A stretch of 8,882 nt of DNA from Granulosicoccus sp964352535 (GTDB lineage: Bacteria; Pseudomonadota; Gammaproteobacteria; Granulosicoccales; Granulosicoccaceae): the NCBI GenBank assembly GCA_964352535.1, contig CAYGSW010000238.1:1-8882 (forward strand), read 5' to 3'. The number at the start of each line of letters is the position of its first letter. The first letter of the stretch is position 1. Position numbers and translations under genes: made by a program. Shown one piece after another: positions 1 through 7,576 of this stretch. Under the pieces are notes generated by a model. It was not told where the DNA came from. It ran no database searches and saw nothing but the letters and a program-made list of their open reading frames with translations.

Positions 1-768
1 CGCTTGAAAACCCTGCTACAACACGATGATCCTGCCCAGGCACAACGTCTGGACCCTTACCGGGGCTACCTGTTCAATGCGCAGCAGCAGCAGATAACAG
101 CAGCCATCACCTATCTTCAGAGCATTGAAGAGGCTCACCTGGGCACACTCAAGGACCGAAACTGGCTCAACCATATCCGCGACAAGGCCACACAACAGCG
201 AGAATCCTTTGCTAAAGACGAGCAAGACAAACGCCAACGCATTGACATAGTGGCACAGGAGCTGGAGCGGACAACTCGCTCGGTGGCACAGCTGCAACAG
301 GATCAGCGCAGACTCCAAAGTCTGATGGAGGAGTTGGAGACTCTCCAGCGCAGTGGTTCAGGCTACTTTGCAGCACTTCGGGGCCAGTTTCAAATTCCAG
401 TCTCAGGCGATCTAAGTGCCCGTTTTGGTGAAACTAAATCCGTGGGCAGGCTGCGCTGGAGTGGTTGGTTTATCAGTGCGGACGAAGGATCACCGGTGCG
501 CACCATTGCTGATGGTGAAGTAGTCTACAGTGACTGGTTGCAGGGTTTTGGTATGTTAGTGATCATAGACCATGGTGACGGGTACATGACACTGTATGGG
601 GGTAACCGCACGGTCATTCCGGTCAAAGGCTCCTGGGTCGAATCCGGTTCGACAATTGCAACGGTTGGAGACTCTGGGGGTCAGAATACCAGCGGACTGT
701 ACTTCGAGATCCGTCACAATGCGAAAGCACTGGATCCACAAGACTGGCTGGCACCGGCATCCAGCTAA
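1..768 (+). CDS. envC: Murein hydrolase activator EnvC, C-terminal part (5' end outside window)
   Basis: EnvC is a periplasmic protein that, in characterised gammaproteobacteria, is recruited by FtsEX and activates the amidases AmiA/AmiB to split septal peptidoglycan. The frame is open to the left edge, so the first codons here are internal and the signal peptide and earlier coiled coil are missing. Numbering from the Leu codon at position 4, residues about 25-118 are charged and Gln/Glu-rich with a heptad-like pattern, as expected of the coiled coil. Residues about 130-250 form an M23/LytM domain (SARFGE, IADGEVVYSDWLQGFG, LYFEIR). The zinc ligands of active M23 enzymes are absent: Trp152 and Phe155 replace the first His and Asp, and Gly231 and Tyr233 replace the HxH pair. 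That is the EnvC type: an activator, not an enzyme. The ctpA neighbour downstream supports the call. Confidence 0.9.
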   Translation, partial: RLKTLLQHDDPAQAQRLDPYRGYLFNAQQQQITAAITYLQSIEEAHLGTLKDRNWLNHIRDKATQQRESFAKDEQDKRQRIDIVAQELERTTRSVAQLQQDQRRLQSLMEELETLQRSGSGYFAALRGQFQIPVSGDLSARFGETKSVGRLRWSGWFISADEGSPVRTIADGEVVYSDWLQGFGMLVIIDHGDGYMTLYGGNRTVIPVKGSWVESGSTIATVGDSGGQNTSGLYFEIRHNAKALDPQDWLAPASS

Positions 769-963
769 TCACTGAGCAGAAGGCTGAGCGATTATGGTGT
801 GACATGTTTATGATCAATTCCGCCACGGAACATGACGCTATCGCGGTGGTCTCAGTAACAAATAGTCGGTATTGTTGAGTACTGCGTATGATAAATACTG
901 GCATTTACATCCAATGGCAAAAACACGAAGCCTGCGGGTTGTCCTAAACCGGAGTAGAACTGC
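769..963 (+). promoter_or_regulatory. envC-ctpA spacer with possible ctpA promoter elements
   Basis: This 195-nt spacer has no convincing ORF. It holds two TATGAT hexamers (809-814 and 887-892) that resemble -10 boxes, but neither has a good -35 box at 16-18 nt. A short perfect inverted repeat, TTCCG-cca-CGGAA, lies at 818-830, and no T-tract follows it. A GGAG at 951-954 sits 9 nt before the ctpA ATG and is its ribosome binding site. The spacer is long enough for ctpA to have its own promoter, but this is inferred from length and weak hexamers only. Confidence 0.25.
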
Positions 964-2274
964 ATGAAGTTAAACACACGCTCGGTAGGCCTTGTTCTGG
1001 CTGGCGCCGTCATCGGCGGCTCGCTGACACTGACGCAGCACGTCATGGGTGCGCGCAACGCCAACGAACTGCCACTTGAACAGATGCGTACGTTCACTGA
1101 TGTTTTCAGTCGCATCAAAAACGACTACGTGGAAGAGGTTTCTGATGAGGAGCTGCTGGAGTACGCGATCAGAGGCATGCTCAATGGCCTTGATCCGCAT
1201 TCAGCTTATCTGAACACAGAAGAATTCAACGAACTGCGCATAGGCACAACCGGCGAGTTTGGAGGACTGGGCATCGAGGTGGGTATGGAAGACGGCTTTG
1301 TCAAAGTTGTCTCCCCGATCGACGACACCCCCGCAGCGCGTGCCGGCATGATGTCAGGCGACCTCATCATCCGACTGGACGACACACCCACCAAAGGCCT
1401 GTCACTGAACGACGCAGTCAAGTTGATGCGCGGCAAGCCTGGCAGCATCCTGACGCTGACCGTTATCCGCGAAGGTGAAGACAAGCCTCTGAGCATCGAT
1501 ATCAAGCGCGACATCATCAAGGTGACCAGCGTCCGAAACCGCATGCTTGAAGACGGCTTCGGCTATCTGCGTATCTCCAACTTCCAGACCAAGACCACCT
1601 CCGACATGCTCAAGGCAATCAAGAACCTCAAGGCCGAAGCGCCCGATGGTGATCTAAGAGGTTTGGTGCTTGATCTTCGCAACAACCCGGGTGGCGTGCT
1701 GTCAGGCGCTGTCGGCGTATCCGATGCGTTTCTCAACGACGGCATGATTGTCTACACAGATGGGCGTGAGAGTGATTCCAAGTTGCGTTATGACGCTACT
1801 GACGGTGACGTGCTCAACGGTGCGCCACTGGTTGTTCTGGTCAATGGAGGTTCAGCATCAGCCTCGGAAATCGTGGCCGGTGCCATGCAGGATCACGGCC
1901 GCGGCGTTGTGCTCGGTAGCAAGACTTTTGGCAAGGGATCTGTACAGACCATTCAGGACTTACCCGCGGGCGGTGCAGTCAAGCTGACGACATCACGCTA
2001 CTACACACCCAATGGCCGCTCCATTCAGGCCCTGGGCATCGAGCCGGACATCCAGACAAAACCCGGATCATGGGTGCGTCCTGACGAGGAAAGTGACTTT
2101 ACACCGCTAACAGAGTCCAGTTTGCGCGGATCGTTGATCAATGAAGAAGATGATGGTGAAGGGACTGAAGTTGGCGAGTCGCCGGAAGATAACCTTGTGT
2201 ACGACGACTATCAGCTGTTTGAAGCGCTCAACCTGTTAAAAGGACTGACCATACTGAGCAAGAAAACCAGCTAA
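964..2274 (+). CDS. ctpA: Carboxyl-terminal processing protease, S41 family (CtpA/Prc type)
   Basis: This is a periplasmic serine protease that trims or degrades proteins from the C-terminus. In gammaproteobacteria, CtpA-type enzymes degrade peptidoglycan-hydrolase partners and so affect wall turnover. The 436-residue product has a hydrophobic N-terminus (about 7-24), either a signal peptide or an anchor. A GLDPHSAYL motif is at 75-83, a PDZ domain starts at GLGIEV (101-106) and runs to about 180, and the S41 catalytic domain covers about 195-365. The latter includes LDLRNNPGG (236-244) and GGSASASE. By spacing to known CtpB enzymes, the catalytic residues are Ser299, Lys324 (KTFGKG) and Gln328, all present. 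The tail after about 385 is acidic and probably disordered. The ATG at 964 has GGAG 9 nt upstream. The gene follows envC, the conserved order, and is closed by hairpins downstream. Confidence 0.95.
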   Translation: MKLNTRSVGLVLAGAVIGGSLTLTQHVMGARNANELPLEQMRTFTDVFSRIKNDYVEEVSDEELLEYAIRGMLNGLDPHSAYLNTEEFNELRIGTTGEFGGLGIEVGMEDGFVKVVSPIDDTPAARAGMMSGDLIIRLDDTPTKGLSLNDAVKLMRGKPGSILTLTVIREGEDKPLSIDIKRDIIKVTSVRNRMLEDGFGYLRISNFQTKTTSDMLKAIKNLKAEAPDGDLRGLVLDLRNNPGGVLSGAVGVSDAFLNDGMIVYTDGRESDSKLRYDATDGDVLNGAPLVVLVNGGSASASEIVAGAMQDHGRGVVLGSKTFGKGSVQTIQDLPAGGAVKLTTSRYYTPNGRSIQALGIEPDIQTKPGSWVRPDEESDFTPLTESSLRGSLINEEDDGEGTEVGESPEDNLVYDDYQLFEALNLLKGLTILSKKTS

Positions 2275-2286
2275 TTAGCAAGGACT

Positions 2287-2310
2287 GACGCTCATGACCA
2301 TCTGAGCGTC
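2287..2310 (+). repeat. 8-bp hairpin just after ctpA
   Basis: GACGCTCA (2287-2294) and TGAGCGTC (2303-2310) are perfect inverted copies around an 8-nt loop, beginning 13 nt after the ctpA stop codon. The run CCCCAG follows rather than a T-tract, so on its own it is not a canonical terminator. It may stabilise the 3' end of the mRNA or act together with the terminator 33 nt further on. Confidence 0.6.
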
Positions 2311-2342
2311 CCCCAGCCTGCAGATCAGTACTGGACCGTTCG

Positions 2343-2371
2343 AAGGCGCAGATTAATCACTGCGCCTTTTT
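2343..2371 (+). terminator. Rho-independent terminator of ctpA
   Basis: AAGGCGCAG (2343-2351) pairs perfectly with CTGCGCCTT (2360-2368) around an 8-nt AT-rich loop. The GC-rich stem runs into five T residues (2367-2371). This is the standard intrinsic terminator form on the + strand. It separates ctpA from the dehydrogenase/transporter operon. Confidence 0.85.
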
Positions 2372-2374
2372 CAT

Positions 2375-2413
2375 TTCGCTTATTGGGAAACTGTCACCTC
2401 TACAGGAAGCGAA
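2375..2413. repeat. 7-bp inverted repeat with 25-nt spacer
   Basis: TTCGCTT (2375-2381) and AAGCGAA (2407-2413) are perfect inverted copies. With a one-base bulge, CAT (2372-2374) and ATG (2413-2415) nearly extend the pairing. The hexamer AAGCGA of the right arm recurs directly at 2428-2433, where it enters the next inverted repeat. Function is unknown; an operator for the downstream operon is possible. Confidence 0.4.
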
Positions 2414-2429
2414 TGGAACAACGAGGTAA

Positions 2430-2487
2430 GCGATGTGTTTGCAGACAATACGTTATGGCTGAACTTGCGCTAGCATAAACACATCGC
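2430..2487. repeat. 11-bp perfect inverted repeat upstream of the dehydrogenase operon
   Basis: GCGATGTGTTT (2430-2440) and AAACACATCGC (2477-2487) are perfect inverted copies separated by 36 nt, ending 71 nt before the dehydrogenase start. The spacer contains the palindrome GCTAGC (2469-2474). No T-tract follows the right arm. Two copies of TAGGAT follow at 2492-2497 and 2508-2513. The position suits a paired operator or a leader-RNA stem, but no regulator is encoded nearby and I cannot locate a convincing promoter. Confidence 0.55.
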
Positions 2488-2558
2488 GCTCTAGGATTTC
2501 CGTGCTTTAGGATATCAACGAGCCATTTCCATGCATAGTCTGGTCAGGAGCCAATGAC

Positions 2559-3863
2559 ATGGGTTGTCAGTATTTTGCACCGACACAAAACGGTGCTGAT
2601 TCCTTTACCGTGGCCATGCCACGCCTCACTGTCGGTCGCGGCACACTGTCAGAGGTCGGCGATCGCACAGCGGCACTGGGTGTGCGTCGCGTTGCACTGT
2701 TTACCGATCCCTACCTGCTGGATGGGCCGCTGGTGGCCATTGCCAGACAATCGTTGCGGGCTGCTGGTATCGAGGTGGCCGTGTTCTCCGATATCCGAGT
2801 TGAACCGGATGATGAGTCGGTCGCCCGAGGCGCTGCCTTTCTGAATGAAGCACGCTGCGAAGCTATGGTATCCGTTGGTGGTGGCTCCGTTATGGATACG
2901 GCCAAGGCGGCACTCGTGCTACACAGGCATAGCGGCGAGCCCATTGATTACTTTGCACCGCCGGTGGGTGGTGGCCGGGCCATTACAGGTCCACTGCTTC
3001 CGCATGTTGCGTGCCCGACAACCTCCGGTACAGGCTCTGAGTGCACTTCTATATCGGTTCTGCGCATCACAAGCCTGAACACCAAATTTGTCATTGCCCA
3101 CCCGAGCCTGTTACCAACCATTGCCATTGTTGACCCGCAGGTGTGTGACAGTCTGCCTGCCAATGCTGTGGCTTCAACGGGATTTGATCTGTGTTGCCAT
3201 GCGCTGGAGTGCTACACCGCACGTGCGTATACGCAACATGACAAAGTAGCATCGCCCAATGCCCGGCAATACATCCAGGGTGCGAATCCGTTCAGTGATC
3301 TTGCTGCACGGGAGGCCATGCAGATCGTGGGTGAGTATCTGGAACGTGGGGTCAACGATGCAAGCGATACACAAGCCCGGGACCAACTGATGTGGGGGGC
3401 AACGCTTGCCGGCATTGCCTTTGGAAACTCCGGTACGCATTTGCCGCATGCCATGTCCTATGGCGTAACCCACCTGATGAAAGACATCACCACCGATGGC
3501 TACCCTGTAAAGACACCTTTTGTGCCGCACGGTATCAGCGTGATTGTCAACGCGCCGGCGATATTTCGCTACACGGCCGAGTCAACTCCCGAACGTCATT
3601 TGCAAGGGGCACGCTACCTGCAGGCTGATGACAAAGGGGCCGCGCCTGAAGACGCCGGTGAAGTATTGGCCAAGCGTCTGGTTCAGTTGATGAAAGACAC
3701 TCACATGCCCAACGGATTAACCGGTGTGGGTTTTGATGAGTCGCATGTTCAAGCGCTTGCCACGTCGTCTATTCGACAGGGAAGAGCGATAGCCAACGCT
3801 CCTCGTGATTCAAATCTGGTTGATCTTGAAAACATGTATCGAAGCGCGATGAGCTACTGGTAG
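2559..3863 (+). CDS. Iron-containing alcohol dehydrogenase, hydroxyacid-oxoacid transhydrogenase (ADHFE1/HOT) type
   Basis: This enzyme is a group III metal-dependent alcohol dehydrogenase. Its sequence resembles animal ADHFE1/HOT, as recalled without an alignment, through PTTSGTGSE, FD-CHALE-YT, the GANPFSDL segment and PERHL. HOT oxidises 4-hydroxybutyrate to succinate semialdehyde while reducing 2-oxoglutarate to D-2-hydroxyglutarate, without free NAD. The nucleotide-binding fold includes VGGGSVMDTAKA (106-117) and PTTSGTGSE (153-161). Probable metal ligands are Asp210, His214, His297 and His324, all present. At 434 residues it is full length, with no signal peptide, so it is cytoplasmic. 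The ATG at 2559 has AGGAG 8 nt upstream (2546-2550); the nearby ATG at 2554 is out of frame. It leads an operon, with the permease starting 3 nt after its stop. HOT activity is inferred; a plain NAD-linked dehydrogenase of the family remains possible. Confidence 0.85.
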   Translation: MGCQYFAPTQNGADSFTVAMPRLTVGRGTLSEVGDRTAALGVRRVALFTDPYLLDGPLVAIARQSLRAAGIEVAVFSDIRVEPDDESVARGAAFLNEARCEAMVSVGGGSVMDTAKAALVLHRHSGEPIDYFAPPVGGGRAITGPLLPHVACPTTSGTGSECTSISVLRITSLNTKFVIAHPSLLPTIAIVDPQVCDSLPANAVASTGFDLCCHALECYTARAYTQHDKVASPNARQYIQGANPFSDLAAREAMQIVGEYLERGVNDASDTQARDQLMWGATLAGIAFGNSGTHLPHAMSYGVTHLMKDITTDGYPVKTPFVPHGISVIVNAPAIFRYTAESTPERHLQGARYLQADDKGAAPEDAGEVLAKRLVQLMKDTHMPNGLTGVGFDESHVQALATSSIRQGRAIANAPRDSNLVDLENMYRSAMSYW

Positions 3864-3866
3864 CCA

Positions 3867-4841
3867 GTGCTTGCCTATATTTCAAGACGCATTCTTCAAT
3901 CCCTCTTTGTCATGCTGGCGGTCAGCCTGCTCGCGTTTACCTTGTTTCGTTTTGTAGGCGACCCGGTTGCGCAGATGGTCGGGCAGGAAACCTCCATCAG
4001 CGATCAGGAACGACTGCGTAACTCTCTGGGCCTGAATGATCCGATCACCACACAGTTCGTCCGCTTCGTCAGTGATCTTGCCACGGGCAATTTTGGTTTC
4101 TCCTATCGCACGCGGCAACCCATTAGCGAAATGATTCTTTCACGCATGCCAGCAACGCTTGAGCTGGGCATCGTGTCCTTGTTGATATCACTGATCGTTG
4201 GCATACCGGCGGGCATATACACAGCATTGCATCGCGGTGGTGTCATTGCCAACACCATCCTTGTCACAACGCTTATCGGTATATCCATCCCGACGTTCGT
4301 CATCGGAATTTTCCTCATTTTCATCTTTGGTGTGCAGCTGGGCTGGCTGCCAACGTTCGGCCGTGGTGATGTGGTCGCCGTGGGCTGGTGGAAAACCAAC
4401 TTTCTCACGGTAGACGGGTGGCGATCACTGCTGCTGCCTGCATTGACACTCGGGGTTTATCAGTTAACGCTCACCATGCGTCTGGTGAGATCAGAAATGC
4501 AGGATGTGATGAAAACCGATTTCATCAAGTTTGCCAAAGCACGCGGTATCAACCGGCATTCCATTCATTATCATCATGCGTTTCGTAACACACTAGTGCC
4601 TGTGATCACGATCATCGGTTTGCAGTTTGGTGGCGTCATAGCCTTTTCAATCGTCACAGAATCAGTGTTTCAATGGCCCGGGATGGGCTTGTTGTTTCTA
4701 GACTCCATACGCTATGTGGATATCCCGGTCATGTCAGTCTACCTTGTACTGATTGCCTTCATGTTTGTGGTAATCAACCTGATCGTTGACCTGCTCTATG
4801 CGGCCATTGATCCGCGGGTACGCACCGGGGCAAATCACTGA
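3867..4841 (+). CDS. Dipeptide/oligopeptide-type ABC transporter permease (DppB-like)
   Basis: This is the first inner-membrane subunit of a peptide/nickel-type (Dpp/Opp) ABC importer. Its 324 residues are typical of the family. It opens with the usual YISRRILQSLFVML, then a first membrane helix (about 9-30). An extracytoplasmic section carries the LGLNDPITTQF and GNFGFSYRTRQPI motifs, and five further hydrophobic segments lie at about 98-120, 128-156, 187-205, 242-264 and 286-310. The cytoplasmic coupling (EAA) loop is near 215-240, with AKARGI. Translation starts at a GTG three bases after the dehydrogenase TAG with only a weak GG-rich site, so coupling to the upstream gene is likely. The ATG of the next permease overlaps its stop by one base (TGATG). 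Substrate cannot be told from permease sequence; peptides, glycosides or other solutes are possible. Confidence 0.92.
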   Translation: MLAYISRRILQSLFVMLAVSLLAFTLFRFVGDPVAQMVGQETSISDQERLRNSLGLNDPITTQFVRFVSDLATGNFGFSYRTRQPISEMILSRMPATLELGIVSLLISLIVGIPAGIYTALHRGGVIANTILVTTLIGISIPTFVIGIFLIFIFGVQLGWLPTFGRGDVVAVGWWKTNFLTVDGWRSLLLPALTLGVYQLTLTMRLVRSEMQDVMKTDFIKFAKARGINRHSIHYHHAFRNTLVPVITIIGLQFGGVIAFSIVTESVFQWPGMGLLFLDSIRYVDIPVMSVYLVLIAFMFVVINLIVDLLYAAIDPRVRTGANH

Positions 4842-5758
4842 TGCTGGCGCGTCTGAAACAGGCATCGGTAGAGAATGAGCTGCTCTATCTTTTTCTGCAC
4901 AACCGGGTGGCACAGCTAGCCGCACTGATCACACTGCTGCTGATGGGTGCAGCCGCGCTTGCCAACTTGGTTGCACCCAGCAATCCATACGATCTCACAA
5001 GCTTCGATTTACTCGACTCGCTTCTGCCACCCAGCTATCTTGACGGCGGCGACGAACGGTTTCTCATCGGCACCGATGATCAGGGTCGCGACCTTCTGTC
5101 GGCCATACTATACGGCACACGCCTGTCTCTGACGGTCGGGTTACTATCGGTTGCCTTTGCCAGTATACTGGGGGTCACCCTTGGCTTGATGGCAGGCTAT
5201 CTGGGTGGCCGTTTCGACGCCATAGTGATGCGCATTGCCGATGTACAACTCAGCTTGCCAGCCATTCTCACAGCGTTACTCATTGACGGTATCGCGCGCG
5301 GAATTCTTCCTCAACAACGCCACGATGATCTGATGCTTGTGGTGTTGACCGTGGCCATCGGACTGTCGTTGTGGGTCAATTTTGCGCGTACAGCCCGAGC
5401 ATCAACATTTGTAGAAAAAAACAAGGAATATGTACAGGCCACCCAGATCATGGGTATGCACCCACTCCGTATCATGTTTGTTCAGATTCTGCCAAATATA
5501 CTTGGGCCGATCATGGTGATTCTCACGGTAGATTTGGCGGTCGCAATTCTACTGGAGGCAACGCTGTCGTTTCTGGGTGTGGGCGTACCGCCCAACCAGC
5601 CATCGTTGGGCACCCTGATTCGTATCGGTACTGAATACTTGTTTTCAGGCGAATGGTGGATCGTCATATTCCCCAGCCTGACGCTTGTGGTTCTTATCGT
5701 AGCTGTCAATGTACTGGGTGACTTCCTGCGCGACGCGCTAAACCCCAAGCTGCGATAA
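4841..5758 (+). CDS. Dipeptide/oligopeptide-type ABC transporter permease (DppC-like)
   Basis: This is the second membrane subunit, expected to pair with the DppB-like protein to form the channel. Its 305 residues show the DppC order: a cytoplasmic N-terminus, a first helix (about 23-45), and an extracytoplasmic stretch ending in GTDDQGRD (77-84), a family hallmark. Membrane helices follow at about 97-119, 133-150, 165-181, 220-243 and 271-294. The EAA coupling loop lies around 190-218 (YVQATQIMGMHPLRIMFVQILPN), and LSFLGVGVPP follows at 242-251. The start ATG shares its first base with the preceding stop codon, so translation is coupled. The ATPase gene begins 13 nt after the stop. Nothing is truncated or unusual. 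Confidence 0.92.
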   Translation: MLARLKQASVENELLYLFLHNRVAQLAALITLLLMGAAALANLVAPSNPYDLTSFDLLDSLLPPSYLDGGDERFLIGTDDQGRDLLSAILYGTRLSLTVGLLSVAFASILGVTLGLMAGYLGGRFDAIVMRIADVQLSLPAILTALLIDGIARGILPQQRHDDLMLVVLTVAIGLSLWVNFARTARASTFVEKNKEYVQATQIMGMHPLRIMFVQILPNILGPIMVILTVDLAVAILLEATLSFLGVGVPPNQPSLGTLIRIGTEYLFSGEWWIVIFPSLTLVVLIVAVNVLGDFLRDALNPKLR

Positions 5759-5771
5759 GCCAGGATCTGAC

Positions 5772-7550
5772 ATGGACAAGCTCCTGAGCATCAATGATCT
5801 CAGCGTACTCATACCAACGCGCTTTGGAGATTTCCTGGCTGTCGACTCTATTAATCTTGATGTTGTCGAAGGGCAGATTCACGGTCTTGTTGGCGAATCA
5901 GGTGCTGGAAAGTCAACCATTGGCGCCGCCATTGTCGGCTTGCTGGAAACACCGGCCTTTGTGTCAAACGGTAGCATCAAGCTGCTGGGCCAGTCTCTGG
6001 TAGAACTGGATGCGCATGCACTTGAGAAATTACGTGGCAATCGTATCAGCATGATTTTCCAGGACCCGCAGACATCGCTCAATCCCCTGCTGAGCATCAG
6101 TGATCAGATGGTGGAGACGATCCGCCAACACCGTGATGTATCACGCAATGAAGCACGGACTATCGCCATTGATCTACTGGAAGAAACCGGTATTGACAAT
6201 GCCGCCACTCGCATTGACGATTATCCCCACCAGTTCTCAGGCGGAATGCGTCAACGGGTTGTAATCGCCCTGGCCATATGTACCGAACCTGCACTCATCA
6301 TCGCTGACGAGCCCACAACAGCGCTGGATGTCTCCGTGCAGAAACAGATTCTGAAACTGATCCGCGATCTGGCCAGGCAACGTGCTGTTGGCGTTATTTT
6401 GATCACTCATGACATTGGCGTTATCGCCGAAATTACCGATGTGGTGACAGTGTTACGTTATGGTCGTGTTGTGGAACATGGCAGCACAGCCAAGGTGCTG
6501 GGTGCCCCTGATGAGACGTACACCCAGCAACTCATGGCAGCAGTACCCAGACTGGATACACGGCTGGACCGGTTTATGAATATTGCCGCTGATGATCACC
6601 GTATTGATGGTAATACTCGCTGGAAAATTGACGGCGCCAGTGAGCAACATGCTTCACAGTGGCTGCTCGAGGCCAGCAACAGCGTAACTTCGCAAACTGC
6701 TGCGCCAGCGTCTGGACAGACTGACACGACAACTCCTGACTCCATACCTGCGATGCTTGAGGTGCAAAATCTGTCAGTGATCTATGAGACCAAACGTCAA
6801 TGGTTTGGCAAACAGAGTGGATTTCAGGCACTCAACAACATCAGTTTTGAGATCAGGCCGGGCCAGGTTCTTGGTGTTGTGGGTGAAAGCGGCAGTGGCA
6901 AGTCAACACTGGCAAAGGCTATTGCTGGTCTGGTACCTGTTTCAGAGGGCGCGATGCTGTTTAACGGCAAGCCCTTGCCGGACGCACGCTCGCGGGCTCG
7001 CACGCACGCAGCACGAAGACAGATACAAATGGTGTTTCAGGATCCCTATTCTTCTTTGAACAACCGACGGACGGTGGAAGCCATCCTAACGGAAAGCCTG
7101 CATTTTTATCGTCTTGCTGAAAAAGGGCCCGAATCTCGCAGGTTGGTTGCCTCCATGCTGGAACTGGTCGAGATGCCACAACGCGCCATGCTGAAATACC
7201 CGCATCAGTTTTCCGGAGGGCAGCGCCAACGTATTGCCATTGCCAGAGCATTGATGGCACGCCCCGATTTTCTCATATGTGACGAACCCACATCGGCACT
7301 TGATGTCTCTATTCAGGCACAGATTCTGAATTTACTCAAACAACTGCAACAGAGTCTGGATCTAACCATCGTGTTTATCAGCCACAACCTGGCCGTCGTA
7401 AGACAGATGGCCGACACCGTTATGGTGTTGCGCCAGGGCCAGCATGTGGAGTCAGGATCGAACGACGATTTCTTCAAGCAGCCAAGCGCTGCCTATAGTC
7501 AGCAATTGTTGCGTGAATCACCCTCACTGGAACTGCTCCTGAGTTCTTGA
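5772..7550 (+). CDS. Double-domain ABC transporter ATP-binding protein (DppD-DppF fusion)
   Basis: This protein powers the importer. It carries two complete nucleotide-binding domains in one 592-residue chain, as in GsiA or YejF, instead of separate DppD and DppF subunits. Domain 1 has Walker A GESGAGKST (41-49), Q-loop near 97, signature SGGMRQ (156-161), Walker B ending in DE (179-180) and switch His213. Domain 2 has Walker A GESGSGKST (371-379), signature SGGQRQ (481-486), Walker B ending in DE (504-505) and His538. Both sites look catalytically intact. Residues about 262-326 form a low-complexity, Ser/Thr/Ala/Gln-rich linker after the YTQQLMAAVP segment. An AGGA at 5762-5765 sits 6 nt before the ATG. 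It ends the compact operon. A binding-protein gene is absent from the operon. Confidence 0.94.
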   Translation: MDKLLSINDLSVLIPTRFGDFLAVDSINLDVVEGQIHGLVGESGAGKSTIGAAIVGLLETPAFVSNGSIKLLGQSLVELDAHALEKLRGNRISMIFQDPQTSLNPLLSISDQMVETIRQHRDVSRNEARTIAIDLLEETGIDNAATRIDDYPHQFSGGMRQRVVIALAICTEPALIIADEPTTALDVSVQKQILKLIRDLARQRAVGVILITHDIGVIAEITDVVTVLRYGRVVEHGSTAKVLGAPDETYTQQLMAAVPRLDTRLDRFMNIAADDHRIDGNTRWKIDGASEQHASQWLLEASNSVTSQTAAPASGQTDTTTPDSIPAMLEVQNLSVIYETKRQWFGKQSGFQALNNISFEIRPGQVLGVVGESGSGKSTLAKAIAGLVPVSEGAMLFNGKPLPDARSRARTHAARRQIQMVFQDPYSSLNNRRTVEAILTESLHFYRLAEKGPESRRLVASMLELVEMPQRAMLKYPHQFSGGQRQRIAIARALMARPDFLICDEPTSALDVSIQAQILNLLKQLQQSLDLTIVFISHNLAVVRQMADTVMVLRQGQHVESGSNDDFFKQPSAAYSQQLLRESPSLELLLSS

Positions 7551-7576
7551 TGAACGCACGAAACTGCACAATGTAA
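7550..7576 (+). other. 8-codon ORF overlapping the ATPase stop codon
   Basis: An ATG at 7550-7552 shares its A with the ATPase TGA (7548-7550) and opens an 8-residue frame (MNARNCTM) ending in TAA at 7574-7576. The TGATG form is the same as the junction between the two permease genes. The stop lies 4 nt before the kinase TTG start. It may be chance, a short reinitiation ORF coupling the kinase to the operon, or the true kinase start broken by a one-base shift. Confidence 0.25.

Noticed and set aside
556..768. Loss of zinc ligands in the EnvC LytM domain as a sign of a decayed gene
   Set aside because: Absence of these ligands is the normal state of EnvC, which activates amidases rather than cutting peptidoglycan.
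1206..1544. 112-aa minus-strand frame inside ctpA
   Set aside because: It is antisense to the PDZ-coding segment of an intact conserved protease; the composition is Ser/Pro/Arg-rich, as shadows usually are.
2554..2844. ATG at 2554 opening a 96-aa + strand frame at the head of the dehydrogenase
   Set aside because: It overlaps the well-supported dehydrogenase in another frame, and its translation shows no family pattern. The AGGAG spacing favours 2559.
3174..3530. 118-aa open frame on the minus strand inside the dehydrogenase
   Set aside because: It is antisense to a conserved gene, has no recognisable motif and no sensible ribosome site. Open antisense frames are common at this GC.
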